Of a stretch of DNA of 64,000 bases, positions 1 through 8,864 are shown in pieces. The stretch's first letter is position 1; every line of letters starts with the position of its first letter. The notes under the pieces were generated by a model. That model was not told where the DNA came from, did no database searches, and worked only from the letters and a program-made list of their open reading frames with translations. Source of the stretch: Chitinophaga deserti (GTDB taxonomy: Bacteria > Bacteroidota > Bacteroidia > Chitinophagales > Chitinophagaceae). Location: contig NZ_QFFK01000004.1 of the NCBI RefSeq assembly GCF_003149455.1, forward strand, positions 434,001 through 498,000, read 5' to 3'. The position numbers and the translations under genes were made by a program.

Positions 1-65
1 GCGAGCATTGTAACCATGGAAATGTATTTATACATGACAGTGCGATTGAGTTAGTTTGAAATGAT

Positions 66-1673
66 TTACCATTCGGGATTCTGGCCAAGGTTCTTGTTCT
101 GGTCGCGCTCGGCGGTGGGTACCGGCCAGAGGTAATGCTTCGGGTTTTCGAAGCGGCGGTTTTCCACGATGATGTACCCGTTAGGATCCCTGTTGAAAGC
201 CCCGGAACTTACTTTGATGCCGCGTACCGGTTTGGCCAGTACGGTTTGCGCAGTTTTCCAGCGGCGGATGTCGAAAGCGCGGATGCCTTCAAAAGCCAGT
301 TCCGCCCTTCTTTCTCTCCTTACGATCTCCCGCAGGATTTCCTTTGTAGCGCCGGCCGGGAATTCTGTAGCCCCGGCATCGGTAAACCCGGCACGGATAC
401 GGAGTGCGCGGATGGTCTTGTTCCAGGTATCGGCATCCAGCTGGCCTGCTTCATTCTTAGCCTCCGCAAAGCCCAGCAATACTTCGGCATACCGGATCAT
501 AGGCAGATTGAGGCCGGAGTTATAGTTCGGTGCCGTGGGATCGTAATGCTTCCGGAAGTAGTAACCGGTGGGTGAAGCTCCCTGATCATCGACGCTGTTT
601 GTAGCGGGGTTGGAACCCGGCTGTGTGAGAATGGTTTGGGTACGCCCTTCGAAATCCACGATGGTTGCACCATGATGAATAATCGTGGCATTGAACCGTG
701 GGTCGCGGTTGGTGTAGGGATCGTTTTCATTATACCCGGAACCTGCTTCGCGGATGCCTTTCCCGTTGGTCATGATGTAATCGTCTACCAGGTCCTGCGT
801 AGGTACGAGCACACTCCTTAACAGGGCTACCGTTTGCGGCAGGAAGCTGCGCTGGGTGCTGTAAGTGCGGCCGCCACCGTATTGCAGATCGAGGATCACT
901 TCATTATTGAATTCATTCGCTGGTTTAAACAGGTTGGCGTAATTGCCTAATAATCCGTACGTTCCGTTTTGCGTGCCATTCATCAGCAAAGCATATTCCT
1001 GTGCGGCCAGGTCCCATTCCCCTTTCCAGAGGCGCACCCTTGCGGCCAGGGCGATGGCAGCCCCACGGGTAATACGGCCCCTGTCTTTTTCCGCATAATC
1101 CACGTTCACCGGAAGGTCGGCCCTGATGGCAGAAAGCTCATCCAGCACAAACCGGATCACTTCATCCCGGCTGGTGCGGGCAATGGTGCGGGAGGCATCT
1201 ACGGAAATGAGGTCTATATAGAAAGGCACGCTTCCGTACCAGTCGGCCATATTGAAATAAGCCCATGCGCGGATGAACCGGGCTTCGGCCACTATCCGGC
1301 GGCGAAGGGTTTCATCCATTTGGGGAACTTTGGTGATGTTGAGTACTACCACATTACACTTGCGGATCGCCCGGTAATGGTATCCCCATTCTTCGCGGAC
1401 CCTTGCATGCGAGGGGTCGTAACTGCCTCCGGCAATGAGCGATACCCCGCTGAAACCGCCTCCGGCTACATAGGCATTATCGCTAAGCGCCTCGTTCCCG
1501 AAATAGAACCCGTCGCCGTACATATTCTCATAGCAGCTGGTGAGCGCATCCAGTGCATCCTGTGCATCGCGCCAGTAAGCTTCTTCCGTGAACTCCCTTG
1601 TGTTGGGCTGCTCCAGTTTGCGGCAGCTGGCAAACAGGGCAATACAGGCTATGGTGAAGATCAATTGTTTCAT
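66..1673 (-). CDS. SusD/RagB-family starch-binding-like outer-membrane lipoprotein
   Basis: SusD-family glycan- or nutrient-binding lipoprotein (535 aa) that should cap the partner SusC transporter on the cell surface. The N-terminus is a lipoprotein signal with lipobox LFASC (Cys about residue 16). The body shows SusD hallmarks: an early TPR-like AEARFIRAWAYFNMADWYG segment and a C-terminal RREFAFEG-like motif, here RRERRAELAFEGIRAFDIRRW, followed by a terminal YLWPVPTAERDQNKNLGQNP. I chose the ATG at 1673 because it directly precedes the signal peptide; the frame is open further upstream, but that part runs into the susC end. It lies 13 bp after susC and is surely cotranscribed. The specific ligand cannot be read from the sequence. 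Confidence 0.93.
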   Translation of the reverse strand: MKQLIFTIACIALFASCRKLEQPNTREFTEEAYWRDAQDALDALTSCYENMYGDGFYFGNEALSDNAYVAGGGFSGVSLIAGGSYDPSHARVREEWGYHYRAIRKCNVVVLNITKVPQMDETLRRRIVAEARFIRAWAYFNMADWYGSVPFYIDLISVDASRTIARTSRDEVIRFVLDELSAIRADLPVNVDYAEKDRGRITRGAAIALAARVRLWKGEWDLAAQEYALLMNGTQNGTYGLLGNYANLFKPANEFNNEVILDLQYGGGRTYSTQRSFLPQTVALLRSVLVPTQDLVDDYIMTNGKGIREAGSGYNENDPYTNRDPRFNATIIHHGATIVDFEGRTQTILTQPGSNPATNSVDDQGASPTGYYFRKHYDPTAPNYNSGLNLPMIRYAEVLLGFAEAKNEAGQLDADTWNKTIRALRIRAGFTDAGATEFPAGATKEILREIVRRERRAELAFEGIRAFDIRRWKTAQTVLAKPVRGIKVSSGAFNRDPNGYIIVENRRFENPKHYLWPVPTAERDQNKNLGQNPEW

Positions 1674-1686
1674 AACGATGTGTTTA

Positions 1687-4600
1687 TCAGAATTTGATGT
1701 CGAGCCCAAACGCGTAGGTGGCCGCGTTGGGATAGTTACGCCCTGCAATGGCATTGTAGTTGGAGAAACCCATCTTATCGTCGTACTGGGTAAACTCAGG
1801 ATCTACCCCGATTTCCCGGAAGCGTTTAGGCATAAGGGTAAGCATGTTCTGCCCCGTGAGGTAGAAACGCACTCCCTGTATCCGCAGCCGGTCCGTAACC
1901 GATTTGGGCAGCGAGTAACCCAGCTGCAGGTTCTTCAGGCGTATGTATTTGGTATCGAACATCCAGTAATCGGAATAAGCGAAGTTGTTGGCATTGGCAG
2001 TACCGATGGTGAGCCTTGGATAGGATGCACCGGGATTGTTGGGCGTCCAGCGGTCGAGGTGCTGCACCATGGCATGGTCTTCATTATTATGGAAGGCTTC
2101 CACGATATCGCCGCGGAGGAACTGTGAGCGCTTACCCACTCCCTGCCAGAACATGGTGAAATCGAACTGCTTCCAGGTAAGGTTGTAGTTGAGCCCGAAG
2201 GTATACCGGGGGAAAGGATTGCCGAACACGAAACGGTCGTCGGCATCTATCACCCCGTCGTTATTACGGTCTACATACCGTATATCACCAGGCATCACCT
2301 GCTGGTTGAAAGCAAACGGTACTTTAGGCGCACCCTTCAGATCGTCGAGGTTCTGGTACAGCCCGTTGGACTTATACCCGAAGTACGAAGCGATGGGGAA
2401 ACCCTCGCGGATGATGTAGCTGAAGTCGGACCCGCGGATGGATTCCTGTCCGAACCGGAGTACTTTGTTCAGGTTGTCGGACACATTGCCGCTGAAGGTA
2501 TGGTTGAAGGCCCCGGTTTTGGCACGCCAGGTTACGGTTACTTCCCATCCTTTGTTCATCACCTCTCCGGCGTTCTGCAGGCTCGATCCGATCCCTGCTG
2601 TACCGGGCACTTCCTGGAAGAGGTAAATACCGGTGGTACGCTTATCGAAATAATCGAAGGAAACAGACAGTTTGTTATCCAGGAACTCCGCATCTACTCC
2701 GTAGTTAGCCATAGCGGAAGTTTCCCATTCCAGCAGCTCGTTATAGGGTGAGAAGTCGGCACCGGGATTGGCGGTATTGTTAAACGGATATTTGTTCGGG
2801 TTGATGGACACACGGGCCAGATAGTTGAACCCGCCGATGTTGGAGTTACCCACCTTACCCCATGAATACCGGAGTTTGAGGTTGCCGAACTTATCCCTTA
2901 CATCCTGCAGGAAAGGCTCGTCGGTAACCCGCCAGCCCAGAGAGAATGCGGGGAACAATTGCCAGCGGTGGCCGGGCGCCAGTTTAGACGACCCGTCGTA
3001 CCGCCAGGTGAACTCTGCGAGGTAACGGTCTTTAAACACGTAGTTGAACCGGCCGAACAGGGAATTGAGTGCAAAGAGATTGGGATTCACCAGTTCGTTG
3101 TATGTACCGATGGTGGCATAGTCGAGGGTGCCATCGGGCTTGGGGATGTACCCGCCGCCGATGCTCCAGTCGTCGTCCAGGTTGGTGGTACCGTAGCGGG
3201 TAGCGCGCAGGCCGTAATATTCATTCACCGCATCGCTTCTGCCGCCTACCTGTAGTTTCACGTAATGGTCTTTGGCGAAAGTGTTTTCATATTCCGCGGT
3301 AGCGTATACGTTGGTGGTGAGGTCTTTATACTGGGCCATCGACTGCTGATTATAAATCGGCGGATTGGCCGTGGTATAGTAAGGAGCGTAGCTGTATTTG
3401 TTCTGGCGGTAGTTGTGGCTGTTGATGGTATAGTTCCCGGACGCATTAAGGTTAATCCTGAAATGCTTCAGGGGAGTGATGGTTACATCTACCCCGCCCA
3501 GCAGGTTATCGCGCTCGGTGCGGTTGTACCCGCCATATACCAGTTGTGCAATAACGTTGTTACTGTTGAGTGCCGGTACCACGAAGTTGCCCAGCGAATC
3601 CTTCACGGCATAGATCCTCGGGGTACGCATGGCATCGCGCATAAGGATACCGATATCGGCCTGCTGGCGGTTGAACCAGGATTTGCTGTAGGCCATGTTC
3701 ACATTCACCTGCACATACTTGCTCACTTCCACGCTCACATTGGCGCGGGCGTTATAGCGGCGGTATCCGAGGTTAAGATCATCGGGCACATATTTGTTGG
3801 CCAGCATGTTCCCCTGGTTCACATATCCCAGAGAGATAAGGTAGCTGGTGCTTTTGCCGCCGCCGGTTAAACTCAGGCTGTGGTTTTGCTGGGGCGTTTT
3901 ATCCCGGATCATTTCTTTCAGATAAGCCGGTTCGGAACCCCTTGTTTTCCAGTGACTGATCTGTTCCGGTGAATACTGGGGTGTTTTCCCTGAGTTTACA
4001 AGCGCCTCGTTTTTGAGGGTCATGTATTCCCAACCTTCCATCTGGCGGGGTAATGCGGTAGGTGTTTGCACACCGTACATCCCGTTGTATTGCACGGAGG
4101 GCCGCTGATCTTTGGTGCCGCGTTTGGTGGTGATGTAGATGACACCATTTGCCGCCTGCGATCCGTAGATGGCGGAAGAGGCCGCATCTTTCAACACGGA
4201 AATGCTCTCCACATCATAAGGATTGAGGTTCTGCAATCCGTCTTTACTCGTCTGAACCCCATCGATGATGATGAGCGGAGCGTTGTCAGTAAGGGAGCCT
4301 ACGCCGCGGATGTTGAGGATAAGGGAAGCGCCCGGCTCAGCGGTACCCTGTTGCAGGGTGAGGTTGGGCGCGGTACCCTGCAGGGCCTGGAACATATTGG
4401 TAACCGGACGGCTCTCAATATCCTTCGTTGAAATGGTACTGATAGCGGCAGTTACCTGTCCCTTTTTCTGGGAGCCGTATGCCGTGATCACTACTTCGTT
4501 GAGCGCTTTGGTATCGGTACGGAGCAGCACGGTAATGTCTGTACGGCCGCCGATAGGAACTTCGGAAGGGAGATAACCCACGTAGGTGCAAACCAGTGTT

Positions 4601-5184
4601 CCGTCTGCATCGCCAGCAGGTATCTGTAGGGAGAAGCCGCCATTTTCATTTGTCACGGTGCCGATAGCAGGATTGCCTTTGAGGCGGATATTTACTCCGG
4701 GGAGACCTTCGCCGTTTTCGCCCACCACCCGGCCTTTAACGGTGATGTTTTCCTGCTGCCCGAACACGGCGGCTGTTACGTTTCCCTGTTTCAGGATGAT
4801 TTTGTTACTGATAAGCTCATACCGGATGTTGAGCGGTGAAAGGAGCATGTCGAGGATCTCGTTGAGCTGCCTGTCTTTCACATGCAGCGTAATCTTCCGG
4901 GTGATGGCGATCTCGTCATTGGAATACACGAACACATAAGGTGTTTGCTGTTCGATTCGGTCGAGGACGGAAGAGAGTTTCTCGTCGCGGACCTGTAAAC
5001 TGAGGCGGTTTTCCGTTTGTTTCCGGGGATTGTCCTTTGCCTGGTCCATCGATTGGCGGACGGTGCTGGCTGCCCATGCTTCCTGCGCGCGGAGGTCGAG
5101 CATACACAATAGTGCAGCACAGAAGGCGGCGGCGCGGAGCAACGAACGGAAAGGACCCGGCTTGCATAGCGGTCTTACTTTCAT
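1687..5184 (-). CDS. SusC/RagA TonB-dependent transporter with N-terminal STN signalling domain
   Basis: Outer-membrane TonB-linked transporter (1165 aa). In order: signal peptide (about 1-33); STN (secretin/TonB N-terminus) domain about 60-115, the part that touches a periplasmic anti-sigma factor; carboxypeptidase-regulatory-like domain about 145-225 (VKGRVVGENGEGLPGVNIRLKG); TonB plug with the SusC signature PLIIIDGV and SVLKDAASSAIYGSQAANGV; then a long barrel ending in an aromatic-rich C-terminus. The STN domain, with the FecR gene immediately upstream, shows this transporter both imports and signals through the ECF sigma system. It is followed by susD after 13 bp. Substrate unknown, since no enzyme gene of this locus is visible inside the window. 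Confidence 0.94.
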   Translation of the reverse strand: MKVRPLCKPGPFRSLLRAAAFCAALLCMLDLRAQEAWAASTVRQSMDQAKDNPRKQTENRLSLQVRDEKLSSVLDRIEQQTPYVFVYSNDEIAITRKITLHVKDRQLNEILDMLLSPLNIRYELISNKIILKQGNVTAAVFGQQENITVKGRVVGENGEGLPGVNIRLKGNPAIGTVTNENGGFSLQIPAGDADGTLVCTYVGYLPSEVPIGGRTDITVLLRTDTKALNEVVITAYGSQKKGQVTAAISTISTKDIESRPVTNMFQALQGTAPNLTLQQGTAEPGASLILNIRGVGSLTDNAPLIIIDGVQTSKDGLQNLNPYDVESISVLKDAASSAIYGSQAANGVIYITTKRGTKDQRPSVQYNGMYGVQTPTALPRQMEGWEYMTLKNEALVNSGKTPQYSPEQISHWKTRGSEPAYLKEMIRDKTPQQNHSLSLTGGGKSTSYLISLGYVNQGNMLANKYVPDDLNLGYRRYNARANVSVEVSKYVQVNVNMAYSKSWFNRQQADIGILMRDAMRTPRIYAVKDSLGNFVVPALNSNNVIAQLVYGGYNRTERDNLLGGVDVTITPLKHFRINLNASGNYTINSHNYRQNKYSYAPYYTTANPPIYNQQSMAQYKDLTTNVYATAEYENTFAKDHYVKLQVGGRSDAVNEYYGLRATRYGTTNLDDDWSIGGGYIPKPDGTLDYATIGTYNELVNPNLFALNSLFGRFNYVFKDRYLAEFTWRYDGSSKLAPGHRWQLFPAFSLGWRVTDEPFLQDVRDKFGNLKLRYSWGKVGNSNIGGFNYLARVSINPNKYPFNNTANPGADFSPYNELLEWETSAMANYGVDAEFLDNKLSVSFDYFDKRTTGIYLFQEVPGTAGIGSSLQNAGEVMNKGWEVTVTWRAKTGAFNHTFSGNVSDNLNKVLRFGQESIRGSDFSYIIREGFPIASYFGYKSNGLYQNLDDLKGAPKVPFAFNQQVMPGDIRYVDRNNDGVIDADDRFVFGNPFPRYTFGLNYNLTWKQFDFTMFWQGVGKRSQFLRGDIVEAFHNNEDHAMVQHLDRWTPNNPGASYPRLTIGTANANNFAYSDYWMFDTKYIRLKNLQLGYSLPKSVTDRLRIQGVRFYLTGQNMLTLMPKRFREIGVDPEFTQYDDKMGFSNYNAIAGRNYPNAATYAFGLDIKF

Positions 5185-5217
5185 AACGTTTAAATGTGGT
5201 GATAAAAGGAACGGTGC

Positions 5218-6255
5218 TTATTCACTGATCAGCAAAGTGCTGTCGGTGATCGTATATCGGAAATTTTTAGATCTGGAGAGGTAGAAAAGGATTTCGGGCA
5301 GACTGTTGTTCCGGAATGCGCCGGTCATCCGGTAATGTCGGGGCGCATCGGAATCGAATTGTACTTTCTTCCCGAAGGTCCGTTCCAGTTCGCGGCAGAT
5401 ATCTTCGAGGGATGCATCGCGGAAAACAAGCCCGCCGTCTGTCCAGGCACGGTCTTCTTCTCCGGAAGTGATGGCTTTTTCCGGCCGGGTGTATTCATCG
5501 TTCCAGGTAACTTTTTCATCGGGGGTGATGTAAAAGGTGTCTGGCTTACGGTCGGCATCGGTATATTTTGGAATGAAGGCTACTTTGCCGGTGGTAACGG
5601 AAGTTTTAACAGGCTCGTTATCGTAGGCGCGTACGTTGAAGGAAGTTCCCAGCACACGGATGGTGCCTTTGTTCAGGTGTACGGTGAATGGTTTACCGGG
5701 ATCGCTGGTTACCTGGAAGAATGCCTCGCCGGTGAGGAATACTTCACGGCTGTTTGGACCGAAGTTTTCGGGGTAAGAGATTTTGGAATCTGCGTTGAGC
5801 CAGATTTTGGAACCGTCGGCCAGTTCGAGTACTGCGCGGATGGCTTTGGCGTTCTGGCGGTGCATCCAGCGAACGGTATCAGTTTCCGGGTGGAAGGCGG
5901 TGATGTTGTTACTGCCGGCCGAAGGCCCCCATAAAGCCCAGATGCTTCCGATGAGGAGGAGTACTGCTGCTGCGGCGGCGTACCACCAGTAGCGGGCCCC
6001 TCTCCTGTCTGAAGTGGATGATGCAACGGGTTCACCTCCACGAATCCGTGCCAGGGTGCGCTCCAGTGCCTGCTCAGTGCCTGCGCTGGTATGGAGCGGG
6101 GCGTTGTTGCAGTAGCGCTGCAGGAGCTGGGCACGGGCTTGTAATGCAGGGTCTTCCGCGAGGAGGGATTCCAGTTCGCGCAATTCCGCTTCGGTAGCCT
6201 CGTTAGCTAACCGGGCAGCCAGCAGCCGGGTGATTCTTTCTTCGTTCGTCATCAT
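5218..6255 (-). CDS. FecR-family anti-sigma factor (membrane-spanning)
   Basis: FecR-type regulator of 345 aa. The N-terminal cytoplasmic segment (about 1-85) contains helical sigma-binding sequence rich in Glu and Leu. A single membrane helix follows (about residues 89-109, WWYAAAAAVLLLIGSIWALW). The periplasmic FecR domain spans about 125-240 (LADGSKIWLNADSKISYPENF, VLGTSFNVRAYDNEPVKTSVTTGKV). The C-terminal part matches the DUF4974 domain typical of Bacteroidota FecR proteins. It sits 33 bp upstream of the STN-containing susC. Established model for the family: substrate-loaded SusC signals via its STN domain to FecR, which then controls the ECF sigma factor. Two ATG codons in tandem open the gene; either could be used. 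Confidence 0.93.
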   Translation of the reverse strand: MMTNEERITRLLAARLANEATEAELRELESLLAEDPALQARAQLLQRYCNNAPLHTSAGTEQALERTLARIRGGEPVASSTSDRRGARYWWYAAAAAVLLLIGSIWALWGPSAGSNNITAFHPETDTVRWMHRQNAKAIRAVLELADGSKIWLNADSKISYPENFGPNSREVFLTGEAFFQVTSDPGKPFTVHLNKGTIRVLGTSFNVRAYDNEPVKTSVTTGKVAFIPKYTDADRKPDTFYITPDEKVTWNDEYTRPEKAITSGEEDRAWTDGGLVFRDASLEDICRELERTFGKKVQFDSDAPRHYRMTGAFRNNSLPEILFYLSRSKNFRYTITDSTLLISE

Positions 6256-6665
6256 ACTACATGGGACCTGTTTGCTTTTTCCGGATACATGGGGCGGTTA
6301 CCTCTGAAGGATATACCCCTCAGCCCCGGAATAAAACATTAATCTAAAAGTCAAATACATTTTCGCTATTAATGGATGTTCCCTGCTTCGTTCTCACTTA
6401 ACATAACCTACACATCTTATTGATCATCAATACCTGATCCTACCTATTGACCACTATCTGCTCAACTTCACTTAGGCATGCACCCTTCATGGGTTAGGCT
6501 TCCAATTTCACTGATCATAGTTTTCGCCCTGTTTGGCTCTTCTTCCAACCTTCACTTTGGTGCTTTCGTGGGCATCTTTAATCCTAAACACTTTATTATC
6601 AATTCATCCAGGGCACTCTTTCCATGTAAGCCGTTTTGCAAAACCTACTGACATGCTACTGCCAT

Positions 6666-6760
6666 CCTTCAGTGATCCTTCAGTGGTGTTCAGTGGTGGT
6701 ATAGGTTTGAGGGTGTTTGACTGAAGGATCACTGAAGGTTCACTGAAGGATGATTGAAGG
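6666..6760. repeat. Facing arrays of 11-bp repeats (iteron-like) forming a long hairpin
   Basis: On the right, units of the form CTGAAGGATCA begin at 6721, 6732, 6743 and (degenerate) 6754, a strict 11-bp period. On the left, the reverse complements begin at 6666 and 6677, with a shortened third copy near 6688. The 18-nt segment 6666-6683 is the exact reverse complement of 6721-6738, so the transcript or single strand could fold into a stem with a 37-nt loop. The period of about one helical turn fits cooperative protein binding on one DNA face, but no binding protein is identified. Confidence 0.85.
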
Positions 6761-7018
6761 TTTATGCCTTTTTATCCCAGTTTTTCCCCATGACCTTTCC
6801 ATCAATTTACCCATGCCTCCGGTTTGGCTACATTTCAACCCGCATCAGCACTTTACCTCCTTCCTCCTTACAAATACCTTATTTAATATTTACGCCTGTA
6901 TTACTTCTTATTTACAGCAGGGCAACTTAAAGTATATCTACCCTTATATTTTACTATACATTAGTGTATAAGGCCCGCTACTACATTGGGTTTCAGTACA
7001 TAAAACCAGCCTTTACCC

Positions 7019-7050
7019 TTCTTTATACCTTCTTTATACCTTCTTTATCC
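7019..7050. repeat. Short tandem repeat TTCTTTATACC, about 2.9 copies
   Basis: Two exact copies of the 11-mer TTCTTTATACC (7019-7029 and 7030-7040) and a third slightly shortened copy ending at 7050. It is pyrimidine-rich on the plus strand and lies about 90 bp from the sigma-factor stop. This may be replication-slippage sequence with no function; the 11-bp period is shared with the repeat array 260 bp to the left. Confidence 0.75.
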
Positions 7051-7138
7051 CTGCAGTACCCCTCCTCTTCCCCCACTCCTTCCCTACTTTACTTACCAGT
7101 GAATATTTTCAATCCTGTAATGGAATATATTCAACTAC

Positions 7139-7768
7139 CTACAACCAGCCTTCCATTATCAACAGGAGCAATCCAATGGCCGGGGGCAGTTTCCCCCCGC
7201 GCCGGAGCTTTTCCGGAAGGCAGGAGCCTACTGCTTCGTGGAGCCGGCGAATGGCACGGAACAATTGCGTTTCCACCGTCCGTGGAGAAATGTTCAGGAT
7301 CTGCGCCACTTCCTTGTACCGGAACCCTTCTTCCTTGATCAGCCGGAACACTTTGCGGCACTGGTCCGGTAAACGGTTCACTTCGGCATCCAGCAGCAGC
7401 ATCATCTCTTTCCATTCCATATCACTGCCGGGATCACTCCCGTTAGCCAGCTCCCATTCCCCGTTCTCCAAAGAAGTCACCCGCATATTGGAATACTTCT
7501 CCAGGTAATGATAAGCATGGTTCCGTACCGCTACGAACAGGTACACTTCCAGGTTCACCACTTCCATGAGCTGCCCGCGCTTCTCCCATACCTTCACAAA
7601 TACGTCAGACACCACCTCTTCCGCGGCTTCGCGGGAGTGCACATATTGCATGCAAAAACGTAGTAAACGGTCATACAGCAGCCTGAACAGCGAAGCAAAG
7701 GCCTGTTCGCTGCCATAACGTGCAATTTCCGCTTGCAACTCCCGTATGTGCTGGTTGCTGTCTGGCAT
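7139..7768 (-). CDS. ECF RNA polymerase sigma-70 factor (FecI-like)
   Basis: Extracytoplasmic-function sigma factor, 209 aa, the usual size. Region 2 (about 20-90) contains the core-binding and -10 recognition helices (FASLFRLLYDRLLRFCMQYV, EAAEEVVSDVFVKVWEKR). Region 4 (about 125-180) contains the helix-turn-helix FRYKEVAQILNISPRTVETQLFRAIRRL. The last 25 residues are basic and then strongly hydrophobic (PPAIGLLLLIMEGWL), an odd tail for a soluble sigma factor. It heads the FecR-SusC-SusD cascade but is separated from fecR by about 880 bp, so it may be transcribed separately. It should direct transcription of the downstream nutrient-uptake genes when released by FecR. Confidence 0.93.
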   Translation of the reverse strand: MPDSNQHIRELQAEIARYGSEQAFASLFRLLYDRLLRFCMQYVHSREAAEEVVSDVFVKVWEKRGQLMEVVNLEVYLFVAVRNHAYHYLEKYSNMRVTSLENGEWELANGSDPGSDMEWKEMMLLLDAEVNRLPDQCRKVFRLIKEEGFRYKEVAQILNISPRTVETQLFRAIRRLHEAVGSCLPEKLRRGGKLPPAIGLLLLIMEGWL

Positions 7769-7888
7769 ATGCCCTATAACTGTTTTGGCTGATGGAACGG
7801 CGTGGAGACCGTTGTCAGAGAAAGGACCGGTAATTATGGAAAATTACTTACAAGAAGTGAAAATAAATTTTGGACGGCACTTCTGGAC

Positions 7889-7919
7889 ATAAAAAAAGGC
7901 GATGGATTGCTCCACCGCC
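7889..7919 (-). terminator. Intrinsic terminator after the desaturase gene
   Basis: Read on the minus strand, an 8-bp stem (7912-7919 with 7898-7905, one G-T pair) and 6-nt loop are followed directly by seven T residues. It begins 30 bp past the desaturase stop codon. Confidence 0.8.
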
Positions 7920-7948
7920 AATATAAAAATTGTCACTCTCAGCCTAAT

Positions 7949-8731
7949 TTAAGCAGCTTTGCGGTTCTTCTTGGGCACTGCGATTTTCGCAGTAGCCGTT
8001 TGACGCAATTTAATAATGCCCACAAAGTGCATCGCACGCATTACCGGGTAGGTAGGATCGAATTCGAACCACTTCTTAGCGAAGTTGGCACTGTCTTTAT
8101 GCTTGTGGTGGTTGTTCTGGAACAGCTCACCCAGCAGGAAGATACCCCAGGGTTCTGAGTTACGGGAATGGTCTCCGTTATCGAAGTTGCTGTAACCATA
8201 TTTGTGACCGCACCAGTTCACGATTGCACCCTGGATAGGGCCCATCAGGAAGTGGATCGGCAGCAGCAGGTACAGCCACCAGGTAGTACCGGCGAAGATC
8301 ACGTAAAATGCAATGTACAGGGCAATCCACGTAAGACGGGTTGCACGGTGGTCGCCGAATTTATCCATAGCAGCCCAAACAGGCAGCGGATCTTTCGTGA
8401 ACTGTGCATCCGGCAGTTTTTTACCGCTTAAGAAAGCAGCATATATTTCGCGGGTATGGATCATCATATGCCATACGTCCTTAAAGAAATGCGGGCTGTG
8501 CGGATCTTCTTTGGTATCGCTGAACTCGTGGTGCATCCTGTGCATCACGCCGTAAGCACGGGGGATCAGGTAAGAAGAACCCTGGAAGAACCAGGTGCAG
8601 AAATAAAATACGCGCTCCCAACCTTTACTCGCATCATACATCTGATGGGAAGCATAACGGTGAAGGAAAAATGTATGGAAGAATAAGCTGAGAAACCAGT
8701 GTGAAAAAAAGAAGATCAGTATCGCAGTCAT
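7949..8731 (-). CDS. Membrane acyl-CoA/fatty-acid desaturase
   Basis: Integral-membrane di-iron desaturase (260 aa), expected to insert a double bond (delta-9 type) in fatty acyl chains and so adjust membrane fluidity. All three histidine boxes are present: HTFFLHRYASH (H19, H24, H29), HRMHH (H64, H67, H68) and NNHHKHK (H208, H209, H211). The NWCGHKYGYSNFD segment is typical of the acyl-CoA desaturase family. Hydrophobic helices occupy the N-terminus and residues about 135-170. I chose the ATG at 8731 over a longer TTG start at 8770 because a GAGGTG ribosome-binding sequence lies just before it and because a -7 promoter element overlaps the TTG. It is a single-gene unit with its own terminator. 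Confidence 0.92.
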   Translation of the reverse strand: MTAILIFFFSHWFLSLFFHTFFLHRYASHQMYDASKGWERVFYFCTWFFQGSSYLIPRAYGVMHRMHHEFSDTKEDPHSPHFFKDVWHMMIHTREIYAAFLSGKKLPDAQFTKDPLPVWAAMDKFGDHRATRLTWIALYIAFYVIFAGTTWWLYLLLPIHFLMGPIQGAIVNWCGHKYGYSNFDNGDHSRNSEPWGIFLLGELFQNNHHKHKDSANFAKKWFEFDPTYPVMRAMHFVGIIKLRQTATAKIAVPKKNRKAA

Positions 8732-8767
8732 GTACACCTCAATTTTAGTGTTGAAAAGATTGAACCG

Positions 8768-8775
8768 CAAAGGTA
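8768..8775 (-). promoter_or_regulatory. Promoter -7 element of the desaturase gene
   Basis: Minus-strand TACCTTTG, then C, matches the Bacteroidota housekeeping -7 consensus TAnnTTTG. It lies 37 bp upstream of the chosen ATG. No clear -33 TTTG is visible at the expected distance. Confidence 0.6.
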
Positions 8776-8864
8776 AACCATTAATCCCGGCTTACCTAAT
8801 TATACGCAGGCGCGCGGAAAATTAACCCCTTCTTAATGAATATTTTAAATATTGATGCGTGCCC

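Larger units (their letters stand above)
6256..7138. other. Long non-coding interval between sigma and anti-sigma genes
   Basis: About 880 bp with no credible gene. Short open frames here lack signal peptides, domain-like composition or ribosome-binding context. The stretch holds facing arrays of 11-bp repeats (6666-6760) and a T/C-rich 11-bp tandem repeat (7019-7050). Because sigma, FecR, SusC and SusD all read leftward, this interval must hold the promoter or leader of the FecR-SusC-SusD unit unless transcription reads through from the sigma gene. Confidence 0.7.

Noticed and set aside
6533-7338. Open frames in the sigma-FecR gap
   Set aside because: Short, overlapping, low-complexity translations; one runs into the sigma gene on the opposite strand.
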